Source: Microbacterium sp. LWO14-1.2 (GTDB lineage Bacteria; Actinomycetota; Actinomycetes; Actinomycetales; Microbacteriaceae). Taken from it: a stretch of 64,000 bases of DNA. This document shows positions 6,638 through 15,652 of this stretch, one piece after another (the stretch's first letter is position 1; every line of letters begins with the position of its first letter). The notes beneath the pieces were generated by a model. That model saw only the letters and a program-made list of their open reading frames with translations, made no database searches and was not told the origin of the DNA. The DNA is taken from the NCBI RefSeq assembly GCF_038397715.1, contig NZ_CP151633.1, positions 2,728,001-2,792,000 on the forward strand. Reading direction: 5' to 3'. The translations under genes were made by a program, and so were the position numbers.

Positions 6638-8716
6638 TCAGTCCTTCCCGCCTCCGCGCACGAGCTCGAGCCCGGCACCGGCGAACTGCCGCAGGGTGGC
6701 GTCGGGGAGGAACGCGCGGGTGAGCGCTGGCCCGATCGCGGCGAGGTCGCTCTCATCGCGGAACAGCAGGTACATGGTCTCGTAGCGCGGGTGGAACTTC
6801 TGCTTGAAGCGGTGCAGCGACCCGAAGCCGTACACGGGTTCGAGCGCGTCGGCGAGGCGGTCGCTCAGCGCAGCGATCATGCCGGCGTCCGGCGGGTAGT
6901 CGTGGGCGAGCGGTGCCCCGGAGAGCGACATGATCTGCGCTCCCTCGTCGGAGAACTGCCTGGCCGACGAGCCGATGAGGAACTCCATGACCGGTCCGAA
7001 CCCGCCGTCGCGTCGCCGCATGAGATCGAGAGTCCAGCCGCGCACGACGCCCCCTTCGCCGTAGACCGGCAGCCACGACAGGAATCCGTCGACGTCGCCG
7101 TTCGGCGCGAGGGCGAGGGCGAGCCGCACCTCGGGATCCTCCGCCTCCTCCAGGGTGCCGAGGGTGAAGCGCATCTCCGGCAGGTCCTTGTCGCCGACCC
7201 AGGCCTCGGAGATCGCGCGCAACTGCTGCTGCACGCCCCACGACTCCGACTTGAGGCGCGTCATCCGGAAGGTCATCTCCTCGCGGCCCGCCCTGTTCAG
7301 CGAGGTGCGCACCGCGTTCCAGCGCTTGCCGGTGAACTCGAGCCCCGGCAGGTCGACGATCGTGTCGTCGGCGACGACGAGGCTGCGCCACCCCTCCGGG
7401 ACCGCGTCGCGCGTGGCTTCGTCGGCGCTGAAGAAGCAGGGCACGAGTCCGGCCTGCTCGGCCGTGCGGACGAAGTCGGCGACCGCCTCGCCGCGGCCCT
7501 CGGCGGGGCCGATCGGGTCGGCGAGGGCGAGCGCCACTCCGGCCCGTCGCTGATACGCGACGATGCCGCCGCCCGAGAGGCGGGCGTAGCTGTTGCCCTC
7601 CCATGTCGTCATCCACGACAGCGTGCCGCCGCCGTGCGCACGCAGGGCGGTCTTGACGTCGTCGACGGTGGGCGCGGGCTGGATGCCGAGCAGCGAGCGC
7701 CGCTTGGCCCGGAACGCCCGACGGACGCCGACGAGGTAGGCGAGCATGATGATCCACAGGAAGCCGTTCGCGAGCGCGAGCTCGGTCTCGCCGTCCCACC
7801 GGAAGTCCACCTGGGCCTGGCTGAACACCGTGATGAGGGTGAGCACGAGCGCGGCGATCAGCACGTTGAAGAGCCCGAGCAGGATCGCGAGCACCCACGC
7901 GTAGCGGCGCCCGCGACGCAGCCCGTTCACGAGCACGAGGATCACGACGAGGTCGATCGCGAGGTCGATGAACCCTCCGGACACCGGCTCGGTGGGCCCG
8001 AACGGGCCGTCGGTCGCGATGAGCGTCGTGATGATCTCGACCGCGCCGAGCACGAGGATCGCGACGACCGCGATGAGCCGCTGTTCGCGCACCGTCGTCC
8101 GAGCCACCCGCAGCGAACGGTCGACCGCGAGGATGAGCAGCACGGCCAGCAGATGCTCGAGGTCGGCGACCTTGCCCCAGAACAGCATCGCGATGAACAC
8201 GAAGCCGAGCAGGATGAGCCAGCCGCGCACTCGCCACGGCGGGCGGAACCGGCCCACCGCCGCGGCGATGCAGGCCATCGTGCCGCCGGACGCGCCGACG
8301 TCGAGGGCCTGCGCCTGCGTGCTCGCCCACGCCCACGGGAACTGCGCGAGCACGAACAGCAGCAGGGCGGTGGCGAGGATCGCGAAGAGCTGGCCGATCC
8401 AGTAGTAGGCGAGCGCGACTCGACTGCCGCGCACGTACTCCAGGTACGCCATGCCCCAGAAGCCGGCGATCGTGAACACGTACACCCACGGCTCATTGAC
8501 GAAGAACGTGCCGGTGAGCGGCGTCCACCACTTGCCCTCGGCGAGGTGGGGCAGGCCGTAGGCGACGGTTCCGAACAGCGGGGAGTCCTCGAACGGGCGC
8601 CACAGCCCCTGCGACACGACCCCCACCGCGAGGATCAGCACCACCATCGTCAGCGTCGCGGGGATGCGGCGCACGACGGACAGAACGGGATGCGGGGTGC
8701 TGCGCGCCTCGGTCAT
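6638..8716 (-). CDS. rhomboid-like membrane domain fused to DUF2156, MprF-like lysyl-lipid synthase candidate
   Basis: This 692-residue protein has two parts. Residues 1-335 have about nine membrane helices and resemble the rhomboid fold, with GASGG at 141-145 (Ser143) and EHLL at 187-190 (His188) in a later helix; these match the serine/histidine dyad positions. Residues about 345-680 are a DUF2156 (GNAT-like) domain as in MprF and LysX, which transfer an amino acid from aminoacyl-tRNA to phosphatidylglycerol. The motif FTGKRWNAVRTSLNRA and the ending FKQKFHPRYETMYLL are typical. The classic MprF flippase is replaced here by the rhomboid-like part. A role in membrane charge and cationic-peptide resistance is inferred. 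The gene stands alone. Confidence 0.75.
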   Translation of the reverse strand: MTEARSTPHPVLSVVRRIPATLTMVVLILAVGVVSQGLWRPFEDSPLFGTVAYGLPHLAEGKWWTPLTGTFFVNEPWVYVFTIAGFWGMAYLEYVRGSRVALAYYWIGQLFAILATALLLFVLAQFPWAWASTQAQALDVGASGGTMACIAAAVGRFRPPWRVRGWLILLGFVFIAMLFWGKVADLEHLLAVLLILAVDRSLRVARTTVREQRLIAVVAILVLGAVEIITTLIATDGPFGPTEPVSGGFIDLAIDLVVILVLVNGLRRGRRYAWVLAILLGLFNVLIAALVLTLITVFSQAQVDFRWDGETELALANGFLWIIMLAYLVGVRRAFRAKRRSLLGIQPAPTVDDVKTALRAHGGGTLSWMTTWEGNSYARLSGGGIVAYQRRAGVALALADPIGPAEGRGEAVADFVRTAEQAGLVPCFFSADEATRDAVPEGWRSLVVADDTIVDLPGLEFTGKRWNAVRTSLNRAGREEMTFRMTRLKSESWGVQQQLRAISEAWVGDKDLPEMRFTLGTLEEAEDPEVRLALALAPNGDVDGFLSWLPVYGEGGVVRGWTLDLMRRRDGGFGPVMEFLIGSSARQFSDEGAQIMSLSGAPLAHDYPPDAGMIAALSDRLADALEPVYGFGSLHRFKQKFHPRYETMYLLFRDESDLAAIGPALTRAFLPDATLRQFAGAGLELVRGGGKD

Positions 8717-8815
8717 GCGCTCAGCGTAGCGACGGGGGAGCGGTCACGGGAGGGCGATGCCGGTCCCGTGACCCCGGCCCTTGTCCCCGGAGCCGCCGCC
8801 GCGTTGGATGGAGGC

Positions 8816-9889
8816 ATGACCCCCGGAGCCCGCACGCCTCGCCTCGCGCTCGGCCCCGCGCGACGTCGTGCGCTCGCCGGGGTGGCGACGGCATCCGCTC
8901 TCCTGTTGGCCGCATGCTCGGCAGCCCCTCGTCCGGCGTCGCCGGCCGCCGCCGGCTCCGTCGCCGAGGGGCTCGACGCTCCCTGGTCCGTCGCGTTCCA
9001 CGAGGGCGTCGCGCTGGTGAGCGAGCGCGACAGTGCACGGGTCCTGGAGCTCGGCGACGAGGGACCCCGCGAGGTCGGCACGATCGAGGGAGTGGTGCCG
9101 GGCGGCGAGGGCGGCCTCCTCGGACTGGCCGTGCACGAGGGCGAGCTGTTCACCTTCTTCACCGCGGAGGGTGAGAACCGCGTGGAGCGGCGCGAGATCC
9201 GCGGCGACGCCGGCGCCCTCGCGCTCGGACCGGCGACGACGGTGATCGACGGCATCCCCGCCGCGCGCACCCACAACGGCGGGCGCATCGCCTTCGGACC
9301 GGACGGGATGCTGTACGTCACCGCCGGCGACGCCGGCGACCGCGACAGCGCGCAGGATCCGGACGCCCTGTCGGGGAAGATCCTCCGGCTCACACCCGAG
9401 GGCGACGTGCCGGACGACAATCCGGTCGACGGCTCGCCGGTATGGAGCCTCGGCCACCGCAATCCGCAGGGCATCGCGTGGGATGCCGACGGCACGATGT
9501 ACGCGAGCGAGTTCGGGCAGGACACGTGGGATGAGCTGAACGTCATCGAACCGGGCGGCAACTACGGGTGGCCCGAGGCCGAGGGCATCGCCGGGAACGA
9601 CGACTTCATCGACCCGGTGCAGCAGTGGGAGCCGGATGCCGCGAGTCCGAGCGGCATCGCCGTCATCGGCGCCGACCTGGTCGTCGCGAACCTCCGCGGG
9701 GAGCGGCTGCGGGTCGTGCCGCTCGACGATCTCGGCACGAGCACGGAGCTGCTGCAGGGGGAGCTGGGCCGGCTGAGGGACGTCGTCGCGGCGCCGGACG
9801 GCGGCGTCTGGGTCGTCACGAACAACACCGACGGCCGGGGGAGTCCCCGCGACGGCGACGACCGGATCGTGCGGATCGACCTCGGCTGA
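8816..9889 (+). CDS. PQQ-dependent sugar dehydrogenase-like lipoprotein
   Basis: This 357-residue secreted protein has a lipobox (LAAC, Cys34) after a basic and hydrophobic signal peptide. The mature part is a beta-propeller of the soluble glucose/sorbosone dehydrogenase family. It shows AFHEG followed by LVSERDS, HNGGRIAFGPDGMLYV (near 155-170), SLGHRNPQGIAW (near 219-230) and SEFGQDTWDELN (near 239-250). The family oxidises aldose sugars with bound PQQ. Many actinobacterial members are uncharacterised and may lack PQQ. The start ATG is preceded by TTGGAT 12 bp upstream, so a leaderless mRNA is possible. It is expected on the outer face of the membrane. Confidence 0.85.
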   Translation: MTPGARTPRLALGPARRRALAGVATASALLLAACSAAPRPASPAAAGSVAEGLDAPWSVAFHEGVALVSERDSARVLELGDEGPREVGTIEGVVPGGEGGLLGLAVHEGELFTFFTAEGENRVERREIRGDAGALALGPATTVIDGIPAARTHNGGRIAFGPDGMLYVTAGDAGDRDSAQDPDALSGKILRLTPEGDVPDDNPVDGSPVWSLGHRNPQGIAWDADGTMYASEFGQDTWDELNVIEPGGNYGWPEAEGIAGNDDFIDPVQQWEPDAASPSGIAVIGADLVVANLRGERLRVVPLDDLGTSTELLQGELGRLRDVVAAPDGGVWVVTNNTDGRGSPRDGDDRIVRIDLG

Positions 9890-9964
9890 CGATCTCCCCG
9901 CGCCCGGTGTCCGCGGCACGCGGGAAGATGGAGGCACCCCTCCGATCCCTGACAAGGAGCCCGT

Positions 9965-11131
9965 ATGACCCTCGCCGCATCCTTCGACGCCATCGACGTC
10001 GAGCACCTCCGACGGATCGGCGGCCTCAAGTGGTCGACGTTCCCCGACGCGGTGGGCGCCTTCGTCGCGGAGATGGACTTCGGGGTCGCCCCCGGCATCT
10101 CCCGGGCCGTGCACGCCGCGGTCGACCAGGGCCTCTTCGGGTACCTGCCGTCGTCGGTGTCCGACGAGATGTCGCAGGCGGCAGCCGAATGGATGCGCGA
10201 CGTCTACGGCTGGGTCGTCCCGGCATCCGACATCCATCCGATCGCCGACGTGATCCAGGGTCTGAAGCTGGCGATGGAGCACTTCTCGCGCCCCGGCGCT
10301 CCCGTCATCGTGCCCACGCCCGCCTACATGCCCTTCCTCACGGTGCCGATCGCCGCGGGGCGCGAGGTCATCCAGGTGCCGATGATCGTGACCGAGGGGC
10401 GGTACACGCTCGACCTCGACGGCATCGACGCGGCGTTCCGTGCCGGCGCCGATCTGCTGGTGCTCTGCAACCCGTACAACCCGGTGGGCCGCGTGTTCGA
10501 CCGCGACGAGCTCGTGGCGGTCGGCGACGTCGTCGCGCGCCACGGCGGGCGCGTGTTCTCCGACGAGATCCATGCGCCGCTCGTGTACGCGCCGGGAGCG
10601 CACACGCCGTACGCTTCGGTCTCGCCGGTCACCGCAGGGCACACCGTGACCGCGACCTCGGCGTCGAAGGCCTGGAACCTCCCCGGCCTGAAGACCGCCC
10701 AGCTGATCCTCACCAACGACGCCGATCGTGCGATCTGGGAGCCGATCGGACCCATGGAGTCCCACGGCGCGAGCAACCTCGGAGTGATCGCGAACACCGC
10801 CGCCTACCGCGACGACCGGGCCTGGCTCGCCGACGTCGTGCAGTATCTCGACGACAACCGCCGCTTCCTCGGCGAGGCGCTCGCCGCGCGCATCCCCGAG
10901 ATCGCGTATCGCGCTCCCGAGGGCACCTACATCGGCTGGCTCGACGCCAGGGCCCTCGACCTGGGGCCGACCCCGGCCGACTTCTTCCGCGAGCAGGCGG
11001 GCGTGGCCCTCACCGACGGGTCGGCGACCGGGGCAGCCGGAGTCGGTTTCCTGCGGTTCGTCTTCGCGACGTCCCGCCCGATCATCGAGCAGGCCGTCGA
11101 CCGGATGGCCGAGGTGCTCGCCCAGCGCTGA
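9965..11131 (+). CDS. MalY/PatB family pyridoxal-phosphate C-S lyase or aminotransferase
   Basis: This 388-residue fold-type I PLP enzyme has WVAEMDF-like FVAEMDF (33-39), the aspartate of SDEIHAP (199-205) and the Schiff-base lysine K235 in TSASKAWNLPG. The pattern SDEIH with SKAWN distinguishes MalY/PatB cystathionine beta-lyases from ordinary aspartate aminotransferases. The family cleaves cystathionine or other S-conjugates to a thiol, pyruvate and ammonia. The start is supported by AAGGAG 6 nt upstream. It is a single gene between the lipoprotein gene and the PLDc_N gene. The substrate is not defined by sequence. Confidence 0.85.
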   Translation: MTLAASFDAIDVEHLRRIGGLKWSTFPDAVGAFVAEMDFGVAPGISRAVHAAVDQGLFGYLPSSVSDEMSQAAAEWMRDVYGWVVPASDIHPIADVIQGLKLAMEHFSRPGAPVIVPTPAYMPFLTVPIAAGREVIQVPMIVTEGRYTLDLDGIDAAFRAGADLLVLCNPYNPVGRVFDRDELVAVGDVVARHGGRVFSDEIHAPLVYAPGAHTPYASVSPVTAGHTVTATSASKAWNLPGLKTAQLILTNDADRAIWEPIGPMESHGASNLGVIANTAAYRDDRAWLADVVQYLDDNRRFLGEALAARIPEIAYRAPEGTYIGWLDARALDLGPTPADFFREQAGVALTDGSATGAAGVGFLRFVFATSRPIIEQAVDRMAEVLAQR

Positions 11132-11212
11132 CCGCGGCCTCTCATCGTCTAACGATCCGGCCTCGGTGCTGTCCGAGACCCTGCGCCCAGAGCCGTCGGC
11201 TTCCCGCGCGCC

Positions 11213-11218
11213 TAGACT
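11213..11218 (+). promoter_or_regulatory. -10 box TAGACT of leaderless PLDc_N-menD unit
   Basis: TAGACT is followed by 6 nt and the GTG start at 11225. No clear -35 is visible. Confidence 0.6.
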
Positions 11219-11224
11219 GGAGAC

Positions 11225-11575
11225 GTGGCGAGACTGTTGATCGTAGGCGGCTTCCTGGCCGCCGTGTTCTGGGTGTACAGCATCGTCGACTGCGCCGTGC
11301 AGCCGTCGACGCGGCACCGGGGCGTGCCCAAGGCCGCCTGGATCGCGATCGTCGTGCTCATCCCGGTCATCGGCGGCATCCTCTGGTTCACGATCGGCCG
11401 TCGCCGCGCGAACGACAAGGGCACCATCCGCACGGTCGCGCCCGACGACGACCCGCAGTTCCTCCGCAGCATCAGCAAGAGCGAGCAGGATGCGCGCATC
11501 CGCCGTCTGGAAGAGGAGCTCGCGCGCCTCGAGGACGAGACCGACGACGGCGCCGCCCCGGACCCGCGTCCGTGA
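11225..11575 (+). CDS. PLDc_N domain membrane protein
   Basis: This 116-residue protein has two membrane helices (3-17 and about 37-57). The PLDc_N signature includes DCAVQPSTRHRGVPKAAW and IPVIGGILWFTIGR, as in the N-terminal part of cardiolipin synthases. No phospholipase catalytic domain is present. Similar stand-alone proteins occur beside menaquinone genes in actinobacteria and have no proven function. The C-terminal 50 residues form a charged coiled coil (EQDARIRRLEEELARLEDE). Its stop overlaps the menD GTG by 4 bp, so menD translation is probably coupled to it. Confidence 0.8.
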   Translation: MARLLIVGGFLAAVFWVYSIVDCAVQPSTRHRGVPKAAWIAIVVLIPVIGGILWFTIGRRRANDKGTIRTVAPDDDPQFLRSISKSEQDARIRRLEEELARLEDETDDGAAPDPRP

Positions 11576-13236
11576 CGTCATCGCCGGCGATGGATGCCGC
11601 GGCATCCCTCATCGCGGAACTCGTCGGCCACGGCGTCCGCGAGGTCGTGCTCTCGCCCGGTTCCCGATCGCAGGCGCTGGCGCTCGCCGCGGTGCGAGCG
11701 GCTGACGAGGGCGCGCTGCGCGTGCACGTGCGGATCGACGAGCGCGTCGCCGGGTTCACGGCACTGGGACTGGCGAGGGAGGCCGGCGTCCCCGCCGCGG
11801 TGATCTGCACGTCGGGCACGGCTGTCGCGAACCTGCTCCCCTCGGCTCTCGAGGCGTTCCACTCCGGAGTCCCGCTGCTGCTGCTGACCGCCGATCGTCC
11901 GCCCGAGCTGCGCGGAGTCGGCGCGAACCAGGCGACGATCCAGCCCGGCATGTTCTCCCCGTGGGTGCGCGGCGAGATCGACGCGCCCGTGCCGGGTGAC
12001 GGCGATTGGACGGGTCTCGGGGCGCGCGCCATCTCTGCGGCGATGGGCGGCGACGCCCCGCGCGGTCTTCCCGGAGTCGCCGGCCCCGTGCACCTCAACC
12101 TCCCCTCGCGCGAGCCGCTGTCCGGCGAGCTCCCCGTGCTTCCGCTGGTGCAGGGCGACGCGCCGCCGCGCGCCGTGGGCGACGCGTTCGTCGTCGAGCG
12201 CGGTCCGCGCACGGTCGTGATCGCCGGCGCGGACGCCGGGCCGGATGCCGAGGAGATCGCCCACGCCGGATCCTGGCCGCTCATCGCCGAGATCGTCAGC
12301 GGAGCGCGCTTCGGCCGCCACCTCGTGCACGGCTACCGCACCCTCCTCGGCGATCCCGAGCTCGGCGGCAGGGTCGAACGCGTGGTCGTGCTCGGGCATC
12401 CGACGCTCAGCCGCGAGGTCGCCCGACTGCTGTCGCGCCCCGAGGTCGAGGTCGTCGCGGTGCGCCGCGGCGGCGAGGAGCTCGACCTCAACGGCCGTAC
12501 GACCTCGGTCGCAGCGGTGTCCGTGGCCGCGGGAGAGAGCGACCGCGAGTGGCTCGGCGCATGGCTCACGGCCTCCGCCTCGCACGTCGTCGACCTCAGC
12601 GAGAGCGCACCCGACCAGAGCGGGCTTTCCTCGGCCGATCCGTCGGCCCGTCGTGAGGCGATGCAGGCCGAGCTGGCCGCCGTCCGCCGACCGCTCGACC
12701 GCGAGCTGCTCGTCGACGCCGTGTGGCGCGCGACCTGGCCGCACGACCGGCTGGTCTTCGGCTCCTCCCGCCTGGTGCGCGTGGCTGACGCGGTGCTCGG
12801 GGGCAAGAAGGTGCCCGTGCACGCGAACCGCGGCCTGGCCGGCATCGACGGCACGATCGCGACCGCGGTGGGCGTCGCGCTCGCGAGTCAGGCCGGGGGA
12901 GCGCCGGGCGTCACGCGGGTGCTGCTCGGCGACCTCGCCTTCCTGCACGACGTCGGCTCCCTCCTCCTCCCGCCCGACGAGAGCGAGCCGCGGCTGCAGG
13001 TCATCGTCGGGAACGACGGGGGCGGCACGATCTTCGACGGCCTCGAGGTCGCCGGTACGGCGGGTCGCGCTGCGCTCGACCGGGCGTTCTACACGCCGCA
13101 CACCGTGCGCCTCGAGCACCTCGCGCGCGCCTACGGCTGGGAGTATCAGCGCATCACGACGCGCGCCGCGCTCGACCAGGCGCTCACGACGCCCGCGGGA
13201 GGGCGCCAGCTGATCGAGGTGCCTCTGAGCCGGTGA
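11572..13236 (+). CDS. menD: menaquinone biosynthesis protein MenD (SEPHCHC synthase)
   Basis: This 554-residue ThDP-dependent enzyme adds the succinyl-semialdehyde unit from 2-oxoglutarate to isochorismate. The N-terminal pyrimidine-binding domain has LSPGSRSQ (near 27-34), the activating glutamate in RIDERVAGF, and CTSGTAVANL. The central domain spans roughly 190-350. The C-terminal PP domain has the HANRGLAGIDG stretch and VGNDGGGTIFDGL with GDLAFLHD. These are MenD rather than other ThDP enzymes. The GTG start overlaps the upstream stop as GTGA; an ATG six codons later is an alternative. menF lies nearby on the opposite strand. Confidence 0.95.
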   Translation: MTSSPAMDAAASLIAELVGHGVREVVLSPGSRSQALALAAVRAADEGALRVHVRIDERVAGFTALGLAREAGVPAAVICTSGTAVANLLPSALEAFHSGVPLLLLTADRPPELRGVGANQATIQPGMFSPWVRGEIDAPVPGDGDWTGLGARAISAAMGGDAPRGLPGVAGPVHLNLPSREPLSGELPVLPLVQGDAPPRAVGDAFVVERGPRTVVIAGADAGPDAEEIAHAGSWPLIAEIVSGARFGRHLVHGYRTLLGDPELGGRVERVVVLGHPTLSREVARLLSRPEVEVVAVRRGGEELDLNGRTTSVAAVSVAAGESDREWLGAWLTASASHVVDLSESAPDQSGLSSADPSARREAMQAELAAVRRPLDRELLVDAVWRATWPHDRLVFGSSRLVRVADAVLGGKKVPVHANRGLAGIDGTIATAVGVALASQAGGAPGVTRVLLGDLAFLHDVGSLLLPPDESEPRLQVIVGNDGGGTIFDGLEVAGTAGRAALDRAFYTPHTVRLEHLARAYGWEYQRITTRAALDQALTTPAGGRQLIEVPLSR

Positions 13237-13331
13237 CCGGGCCCCGTCGGCCTGAGTCCCGACCGGCGATCCCGCCCGGAGTCGAGGCCCGTGTCCCGCG
13301 CGGTGTCGACGGGCGGTGGCAGGATGAGCAC

Positions 13332-14174
13332 ATGAACGCGCACTCCTGGTCCCGCACCCTGCAGGTGGGCGACGGCTTCCGCCTCGCCGACGTCGACCCG
13401 TCGAGCACGCCGGGGTACCACGGTCGCAAGTCCGACGGCACGCGCGACCTCGCGGCGGGGCTCGACGAGCTGAACGGTCTGCAGGAGCGCCTGTTCGCCG
13501 AGAGTCGCGTCGGGGTCGCGAGCGATTCGGTGCTGCTGATCCTGCAGGCCATGGACTCCGCGGGCAAGGGTGGCATCGTGCGCCACGTCGTCGGCGGGGT
13601 CGACCCGCAGGGCGTCGCGCTGACGGCGTTCAAGGCGCCGACGCCCGAGGAACTCTCCCACGACTTCCTGTGGCGCGTCGAGCGTCGACTGCCTGAGCCG
13701 GGTTTCATCGGGGTGTTCGACCGGTCGCACTACGAGGACGTGCTGATCGGTCGCGTGCGGCAGCTCGCGCCGGCCGACGAGATCGAGCGGCGCTACGGCG
13801 CCATCAACGAGTTCGAGGCGCGGGTCGCCGCATCGGGAACCCGCATCGTGAAGGTCATGCTGCACATCTCGCCGGACGAGCAGAAGGCGCGCCTCATGGA
13901 GCGCCTCGAGCGTCCGGACAAGCACTGGAAGTACAACCCCGGCGACGTGGACGAACGGATGCTGTGGCCGCAGTACATGGAGGCGTACCAGGCGGTGTTC
14001 GACCGCACCTCCACCGAGGCTGCGCCCTGGCACGTGATCCCGGCGGATCACAAGTGGTACGCGCGCCTCGCCGTGCAGGAGCTGCTGCTCGACGCGCTGC
14101 AGCAGATCGATCCGCAGTGGCCGGCCGCCGATTTCGACGTCGAGGCCGAGAAGAAGCGCCTCGCCGCCAGCTGA
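13332..14174 (+). CDS. polyphosphate kinase 2 (PPK2) family protein
   Basis: This 280-residue P-loop enzyme has Walker A MDSAGKGG (74-81), Walker B GVFDRSHYEDV (127-137) and the lid sequence SPDEQKARLMERLERPDKHWKY (stretch near 181-202). PPK2 enzymes transfer phosphate between polyphosphate and nucleotides; the single-domain length is usual. Direction and nucleotide preference cannot be read from sequence. A GTG at 13233 overlapping the menD stop would add 33 residues without family similarity. ATG 13332 is preferred and has CAGGAT 12 bp upstream. It is followed by a tandem repeat. Confidence 0.88.
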   Translation: MNAHSWSRTLQVGDGFRLADVDPSSTPGYHGRKSDGTRDLAAGLDELNGLQERLFAESRVGVASDSVLLILQAMDSAGKGGIVRHVVGGVDPQGVALTAFKAPTPEELSHDFLWRVERRLPEPGFIGVFDRSHYEDVLIGRVRQLAPADEIERRYGAINEFEARVAASGTRIVKVMLHISPDEQKARLMERLERPDKHWKYNPGDVDERMLWPQYMEAYQAVFDRTSTEAAPWHVIPADHKWYARLAVQELLLDALQQIDPQWPAADFDVEAEKKRLAAS

Positions 14175-14184
14175 TCCCTCGCCG

Positions 14185-14320
14185 CGCCCCTGTCCGGGTC
14201 GTCGAGTGAGGAGCGCAGCGCCCCTGTCCGGGTCGTCGAGCGAGGAGCGCAGCGCCCCTGTCCGGGTCGTCGAGCGAGGAGCGCCGCAACCCTGTCCGGG
14301 TCGTTGAGCGAGGAGCGCAG
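14185..14320. repeat. 34-bp tandem repeat, four copies, part of a REP-like element
   Basis: Four head-to-tail 34-bp units (14185-14218, 14219-14252, 14253-14286, 14287-14320) share CCTGTCCGGGTCGT and GAGNGAGGAGCGC and differ by only a few bases. The last unit continues into a GACGAGACGAAACGCG stretch, completing what looks like a full REP element to 14337. Related single copies occur at 55031-55063 and 63791-63829 in the other orientation. The array lies between the convergent PPK2 and menF genes. Confidence 0.85.
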
Positions 14321-14341
14321 CGACGAGACGAAACGCGCCGC

Positions 14342-15592
14342 TCAGGCCAGTGCGTCGACCAGCGGGCGGAACTTCACCCGGGTCTCCAGCAGCTCGGACT
14401 CCGGATCCGAGCCCGCGACGATCCCGGCGCCGGCGTACGCCGTGACGGCGATGCCCTCGTCACGGGTCGTGAACTGCGCGCAGCGCAGCGCGATCGCCCA
14501 CTCGCCGTTGCCGTGGGCGTCGACCCAGCCGACCGGACCCGCGTAGCGTCCGCGGTCGAAGGGCTCCAGCTCGCGGATCGCCTCGATGGCGACGGGAGTG
14601 GGAGTGCCGGCGACGGCCGCCGTCGGATGCAGAGCGCCGACGAGATCGAGCGACGACCCGCCCTCGGCCAGTTCCCCCTCGACGTCGGTCGCGAGGTGGA
14701 AGAGGTTCGGCAGCTTCAGCAGGAACGGCTGCTCGCTCGCCGCGAGCGCCCGCGTGTGCGGGCGCAGCGACGCGAGCACGCTCTGGACCGCGTACTGATG
14801 TTCGTCGAGATCCTTCGTGCTGGACGCCAGATGAGCGGATGCCGCGGTGTCGGCGTCGGCATCCGCCCCGCGTCCGATCGTTCCGGCCAGCACCCGCGCG
14901 GTCACGGTGCGCTGCTGCACGGTGACGAGCGTCTCGGGGCTCGCGCCGATCAGACCGTCGACCGCGAACGCCCAGGTATCGGGGTAGCCGGTCGACAGGG
15001 CCCGTACGAGACGGCGCAGATCGGAGCCGGCCGGGATGCTGCCGGTGAGGTCACGGGCGAGCACGACCTTGCTCAGCTCGCCGTCGGCGATGCGTGTGAG
15101 CGCGCGCCGCACCGAGTCCTGGTAGCCCTGCGGAGTCTGCGCTCCGGGCCCGACGGTGCCCGCCCAGTGCGGGCCGTACGGCCGGGTCGCGGCATCCCGT
15201 GGCCGATCGTCGTCGGAGGAGCGGATGCTGGTGAGCCACGTGCGGCCCCGGTGGCGTCCGACCACGAGGGCCGGGATGGCGAGCACGCTGTCGGCGACGG
15301 AGTCCTCGTCGAAGGCGAGCGCCCCGAACGCCACGAGCCCGGTGCCGGGGAGGGAGAGCGGGTCGTCGATGTCGGCCTCGGCGCTGAGCTCGCGCCAGGC
15401 GTCGGCGATCGCGGCCGCGCGAGGGCGGCCCGTGCCCGCGCTGACCGTGATGGTCTGCACGATGTCGTCGCCGACGGCGACGATGCCGTCACCGCGTCGC
15501 AGCCAGGCGAGCGGTCGGGCGGGGTCGGCGTAGGCGAGGGGGTCTTCGATCGGGTCGATCTCTCGGGTCCGCACGACAAGCCTGCTGCTCAC
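14342..15592 (-). CDS. menF: isochorismate synthase MenF
   Basis: This 416-residue chorismate-binding enzyme converts chorismate to isochorismate for menaquinone. The C-terminal catalytic domain contains SKVVLARDL with the general-base lysine, GASPETLV, LFHLATDVEGEL, LHPTAAVAGTP, GRYAGPVGW and GAGIVAGSDPESEL, the Mg- and chorismate-binding set. The N-terminal 130 residues are the weakly conserved domain. A siderophore isochorismate synthase would look similar, but menD and menG nearby favour menaquinone. The GTG start lies 12 bp after a TAGGCT box on the minus strand, so the transcript is probably leaderless. Confidence 0.92.
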   Translation of the reverse strand: MSSRLVVRTREIDPIEDPLAYADPARPLAWLRRGDGIVAVGDDIVQTITVSAGTGRPRAAAIADAWRELSAEADIDDPLSLPGTGLVAFGALAFDEDSVADSVLAIPALVVGRHRGRTWLTSIRSSDDDRPRDAATRPYGPHWAGTVGPGAQTPQGYQDSVRRALTRIADGELSKVVLARDLTGSIPAGSDLRRLVRALSTGYPDTWAFAVDGLIGASPETLVTVQQRTVTARVLAGTIGRGADADADTAASAHLASSTKDLDEHQYAVQSVLASLRPHTRALAASEQPFLLKLPNLFHLATDVEGELAEGGSSLDLVGALHPTAAVAGTPTPVAIEAIRELEPFDRGRYAGPVGWVDAHGNGEWAIALRCAQFTTRDEGIAVTAYAGAGIVAGSDPESELLETRVKFRPLVDALA

Positions 15593-15598
15593 CCTCCC

Positions 15599-15646
15599 AG
15601 CCTAGTTCCGCCCGTCGCCCCGGAGCCCCGCCCCTCGGCTTACGCT
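15599..15646. promoter_or_regulatory. divergent leaderless promoters for menF and the DUF402 gene
   Basis: On the minus strand TAGGCT (15604-15599) lies 6 nt before the menF GTG. On the plus strand TACGCT (15641-15646) lies 6 nt before the ATG at 15653. Only 60 bp separate the two start codons, so the RNA polymerases must bind face to back on overlapping DNA. Confidence 0.6.
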
Positions 15647-15652
15647 GAGCAC

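Noticed and set aside
8744..11605. 953-codon minus-strand frame opposite the lipoprotein and lyase genes
   Set aside because: It is a GC-driven shadow of established genes with no domain and no start signal.
14185..14320. CRISPR array
   Set aside because: The units are contiguous 34-bp copies without unique spacers, so they are a tandem repeat and not repeat-spacer alternation.
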